DNA of 15,052 nt from an uncultured Clostridia bacterium (GTDB lineage Bacteria > Bacillota > Clostridia > Christensenellales > Maliibacteriaceae): contig CAKTSO010000034.1 of assembly GCA_934613185.1 (NCBI GenBank), positions 1 to 15,052 of the forward strand. The letters run 5' to 3'. The position numbers were made by a program, and so were the translations under genes. Below the pieces are notes generated by a model. It did no database searches and had not been told where the DNA came from. It saw nothing but the letters and a program-made list of their open reading frames with translations. Below, in pieces: positions 13,706 to 15,052 of this stretch. Within the stretch, counting starts at the first letter, position 1. Each line of letters starts with the position of its first letter.

Positions 13706-13811
13706 CCTTCGACAAGAGTCGAAACCCCGACAGGAACGAGATCGATGCGGAGCGAAGCTGTTGTGCGGCGCGTGCCGTTCGGGTGCGCGGCGTTTGCGAA
13801 GAAGTGGCAGT
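13706..13811 (+). other. Gene-free, structure-prone stretch before the terminator
   Basis: Between the DUF3592-like stop and the terminator there are 131 bases without a credible gene. They hold a TTCGAC-AAGA-GTCGAA hairpin (13708-13722) and a GC-rich CGCGTGCC/GGTGCGCG hairpin around 13772-13793. With the terminator, these could form the 3' untranslated region or a small RNA. I recognise no riboswitch class. Confidence 0.3.
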
Positions 13812-13856
13812 CGGACGGGAGACGGATTCCGATATCCGTCGCCTGTCCGTTTTTTT
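13812..13856 (+). terminator. Rho-independent terminator of the copA unit
   Basis: A 16-bp stem (13812-13827 with 13834-13849, one mismatch and one G-U) closes a TCCGAT loop, followed by seven T's at 13850-13856. It ends the copA/DUF3592 transcript. Confidence 0.93.
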
Positions 13857-13911
13857 ATCGGAGTGCGCAAAAGTTTTTGAAGCGGAAAACCGAGCAATTT
13901 TCCTCAAATGC

Positions 13912-13940
13912 TTGCCGAAGGCGGCCGCAGGCGCTATGAT
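13912..13940 (+). promoter_or_regulatory. Promoter of the cytidylate-kinase-like gene
   Basis: TTGCCG at 13912-13917, a 17-base spacer and TATGAT at 13935-13940. ATTGTAAACAAT at 13942-13953, a dyad with perfect 5-base arms, covers the expected start of transcription and could be an operator. Confidence 0.65.
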
Positions 13941-13983
13941 GATTGTAAACAATATCGTCATTATGCCAATCACGGAACCTGTG

Positions 13984-14006
13984 GTCACGGCCTGTGAGGC
14001 TGTGAT
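13984..14006 (+). other. Leader hairpin upstream of the kinase gene
   Basis: GTCACGGCC (13984-13992) pairs with GGCTGTGAT (13998-14006) over nine positions, two of them G-U, around a TGTGA loop. It lies inside the ~98-base leader and leaves the ribosome site at 14032-14038 free. No T-run follows, so it is not a terminator. I recognise no riboswitch class. Confidence 0.4.
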
Positions 14007-14044
14007 CCGAAAGATACAAGCGCATTGCCGGAAAGGAGCATACC

Positions 14045-14659
14045 ATGAATCGAATCATTACGATCGGACGGGAATTCGGAAGCGGCGGACGCGAGGTCGG
14101 GAGGCGGCTTTCGGAAAAACTGCACATGGCCTATTACGATCAGGAGATCATCAAAGAGATCGCCAACCGTACGGCGCTGTCGGAGGAATACGTCCGCCAA
14201 ATCACGGAGAGGCGGCCCGTTGCGTCCTTTCCCATTCATGTTCGGACCAGCTTTTACGCCATGCCCGACCCGACGCTTCAGCAGAGCGTGAACGTCTATC
14301 TGGCGCAGCATAAGCTCTTGCAGGAACTGTCGGAAAAATCGGACTGCATCATCGTCGGGCGCTGCGCGGACTACATTCTGCGCGACCAGAACCCGTTCCG
14401 CATCTTCGTGTACGCGGACACCGAAAGCAAGATCGCGCGCTGCATGGAGCGAAAGCCCGCGGACGAAAACCTGACGGAAGCGCAGATGAAAAAGCAGATG
14501 GCGAAGATCGACCGCGACCGCGCGAAATACTACGAGTTTTTCTCGGAACAAAAATGGGGCGCGCGGGAAAATTACGACCTTCTCGTGAACACGTCGGGCA
14601 GGGACATCCGAAATCTGTCCGCGGCGCTTGCCGAGTATTTGCAGGCGACGCTGGCGTAA
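14045..14659 (+). CDS. Cytidylate kinase-like family protein
   Basis: A 204-residue P-loop protein of the cytidylate-kinase-like family (PF13189), common in Clostridia and distinct from the housekeeping Cmk. The nucleotide-binding loop is GREFGSGGREVG (8-19), a variant without the classical GKT. Other conserved parts are YYDQEII (30-36), IIVGRCADYIL (102-112), RIFVYAD (119-125), the basic IDRDRAKYYEFFS helix (155-167) and YDLLVNTS (177-184). It presumably phosphorylates a small molecule, but the true substrate of this family is not established and the missing P-loop lysine makes CMP kinase activity uncertain. AAAGGAG lies 6-7 bases before the ATG. It has its own promoter and terminator and is not linked to nucleotide genes here. 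Confidence 0.88.
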   Translation: MNRIITIGREFGSGGREVGRRLSEKLHMAYYDQEIIKEIANRTALSEEYVRQITERRPVASFPIHVRTSFYAMPDPTLQQSVNVYLAQHKLLQELSEKSDCIIVGRCADYILRDQNPFRIFVYADTESKIARCMERKPADENLTEAQMKKQMAKIDRDRAKYYEFFSEQKWGARENYDLLVNTSGRDIRNLSAALAEYLQATLA

Positions 14660-14700
14660 AACGGCGAAGTCGGCCGCAAAAAGAAACAAAAATGCGATAG

Positions 14701-14739
14701 AAAAAAGGAGGATTTCCCGCAAAGGAATCCTCCTTTTTT
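14701..14739. terminator. Rho-independent terminator after the kinase gene
   Basis: AAAAAAGGAGGATT (14701-14714) pairs with AATCCTCCTTTTTT (14726-14739), extended inside by CC/GG after a one-base bulge. The A-run and T-run mean it could work in both directions. Confidence 0.92.
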
Positions 14740-14748
14740 GATGCGGAC

Positions 14749-14775
14749 AAAAAAAGAACCCGTTTGCAAACGGGT
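14749..14775 (-). terminator. Terminator of the minus-strand CorC-like gene
   Basis: ACCCGTTTGCAAACGGGT at 14758-14775 is a perfect palindrome. On the minus strand it is followed by a T-rich run complementary to 14749-14757. It lies 17 bases after the minus-strand stop at 14793. Confidence 0.85.
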
Positions 14776-14792
14776 CCTTTCGAAAAGACGAA

Positions 14793-15052
14793 TCAATCGT
14801 CGTCCTCTTCGTCTTCGTCGTCGCTGCGCGGCTCGACGCGCAGGCGGATCTCCGCGGCGCGGCGGCCGTCGACCTTGAGGATCTCGACGTCCAGATTGTC
14901 GTAGTGAAAACGGTCGCCCACGGCGGGAATCTTTCCGAGATTGTCGAGCACCCAGCCGTTGACGGTTGCGTTGTCGTCCAGAACGTCGTCGTCGAAGGGG
15001 TAGATATCTTCCAGATCCGTCAGCGGCGTGCTGCCGTTGACCAGATAGACGT
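14793..15052 (-). CDS. CorC/HlyC (CNNM-type, UPF0053) family protein, C-terminal part only
   Basis: The minus strand is open from the right edge to TGA at 14795-14793 and encodes the last 85 residues of a longer protein. The stretch has the CorC_HlyC C-terminal domain signature: VNGSTPLTDLED near the edge, then ATVNGWVLDNLGKIPAVGD, FHYDNLDVEILKVDGRRAAEIRLRV and an acidic tail of Asp and Glu. This domain follows the paired CBS domains in membrane proteins related to magnesium/cobalt efflux proteins and so-called hemolysins C. The membrane DUF21 and CBS parts would lie beyond 15052. The role is probably divalent cation, most likely Mg2+, transport or its regulation. Confidence 0.88.
   Translation of the reverse strand, partial: VYLVNGSTPLTDLEDIYPFDDDVLDDNATVNGWVLDNLGKIPAVGDRFHYDNLDVEILKVDGRRAAEIRLRVEPRSDDEDEEDDD

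Noticed and set aside
13706..13811. Known riboswitch or structured RNA class
   Set aside because: The hairpins do not match any class I can recognise, and the position is downstream of a gene rather than in a leader.
13783..14313. 176-codon plus-strand open frame overlapping the kinase gene
   Set aside because: It crosses the terminator at 13812-13856, the kinase promoter and the kinase ribosome site, and overlaps the well-supported kinase frame.

Overview
The window looks like chromosome from a GC-rich Gram-positive anaerobe of the Clostridia, for example the Christensenellales or Oscillospirales. The grounds are strong GGAGG-type ribosome binding sites, sigma-A-like promoters, hairpin-plus-T-run terminators, a cell-wall protein with a KTGD-type sorting tail, a BspA-like leucine-rich repeat protein and a DUF3592-like membrane protein. 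Genus cannot be read from the sequence. I see no rRNA, tRNA, CRISPR array, prophage or intact insertion sequence.

Layout. 1-345: gene-free leader with two copies of a 45-base repeat. 346-1413: branched-chain aminotransferase. 1626-2651: secreted, probably sortase-anchored protein starting at TTG. 2652-3040: terminator, then a large imperfect palindrome that looks like a non-autonomous element. 3041-3550: cysteine hydrolase of the isochorismatase/nicotinamidase type. 3568-4620: AT-rich membrane protein combining a YHYH-type domain, a coiled coil and a C-terminal Cys/His cluster. 4691-6627: GH1 beta-glycosidase overlapping by 4 bases with a coiled-coil/LRR_5 protein. 6772-8936: two overlapping G3E (CobW/COG0523) GTPases. 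The first has a ~98-residue His/Asp/Cys-rich metal-binding insert, the second a C-terminal TIGR03943-like domain. 9005-9895 (-): Fic protein with an N-terminal helix-turn-helix. 10089-10454 (-): YccF membrane protein. 10597-13149: Cu(I) P1B-ATPase with a second heavy-metal domain at its C-terminus. 13156-13680: DUF3592-like membrane protein. 14045-14659: cytidylate-kinase-like protein. 14793-15052 (-): C-terminal end of a CorC/HlyC (CNNM-type) protein that runs off the right edge.

Metal handling is the main theme: the G3E pair (probably zinc or another divalent metal), the copper ATPase and the Cys/His-rich surface proteins. The most notable point is in the copper ATPase gene. The C-terminal heavy-metal domain is preceded in frame by a near-perfect Shine-Dalgarno sequence and an ATG, so one gene may make both the ATPase (CopA) and a free 68-residue copper chaperone (CopZ).

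Several starts were set from ribosome binding sites and differ from the longest open frame: 1626 (TTG), 3041, 4691 and 10454 (-). Terminators separate most units: 1460-1497, 2678-2707, 6635-6677, 8950-8984, 10021-10073, 13812-13856, 14701-14739 and 14749-14775.
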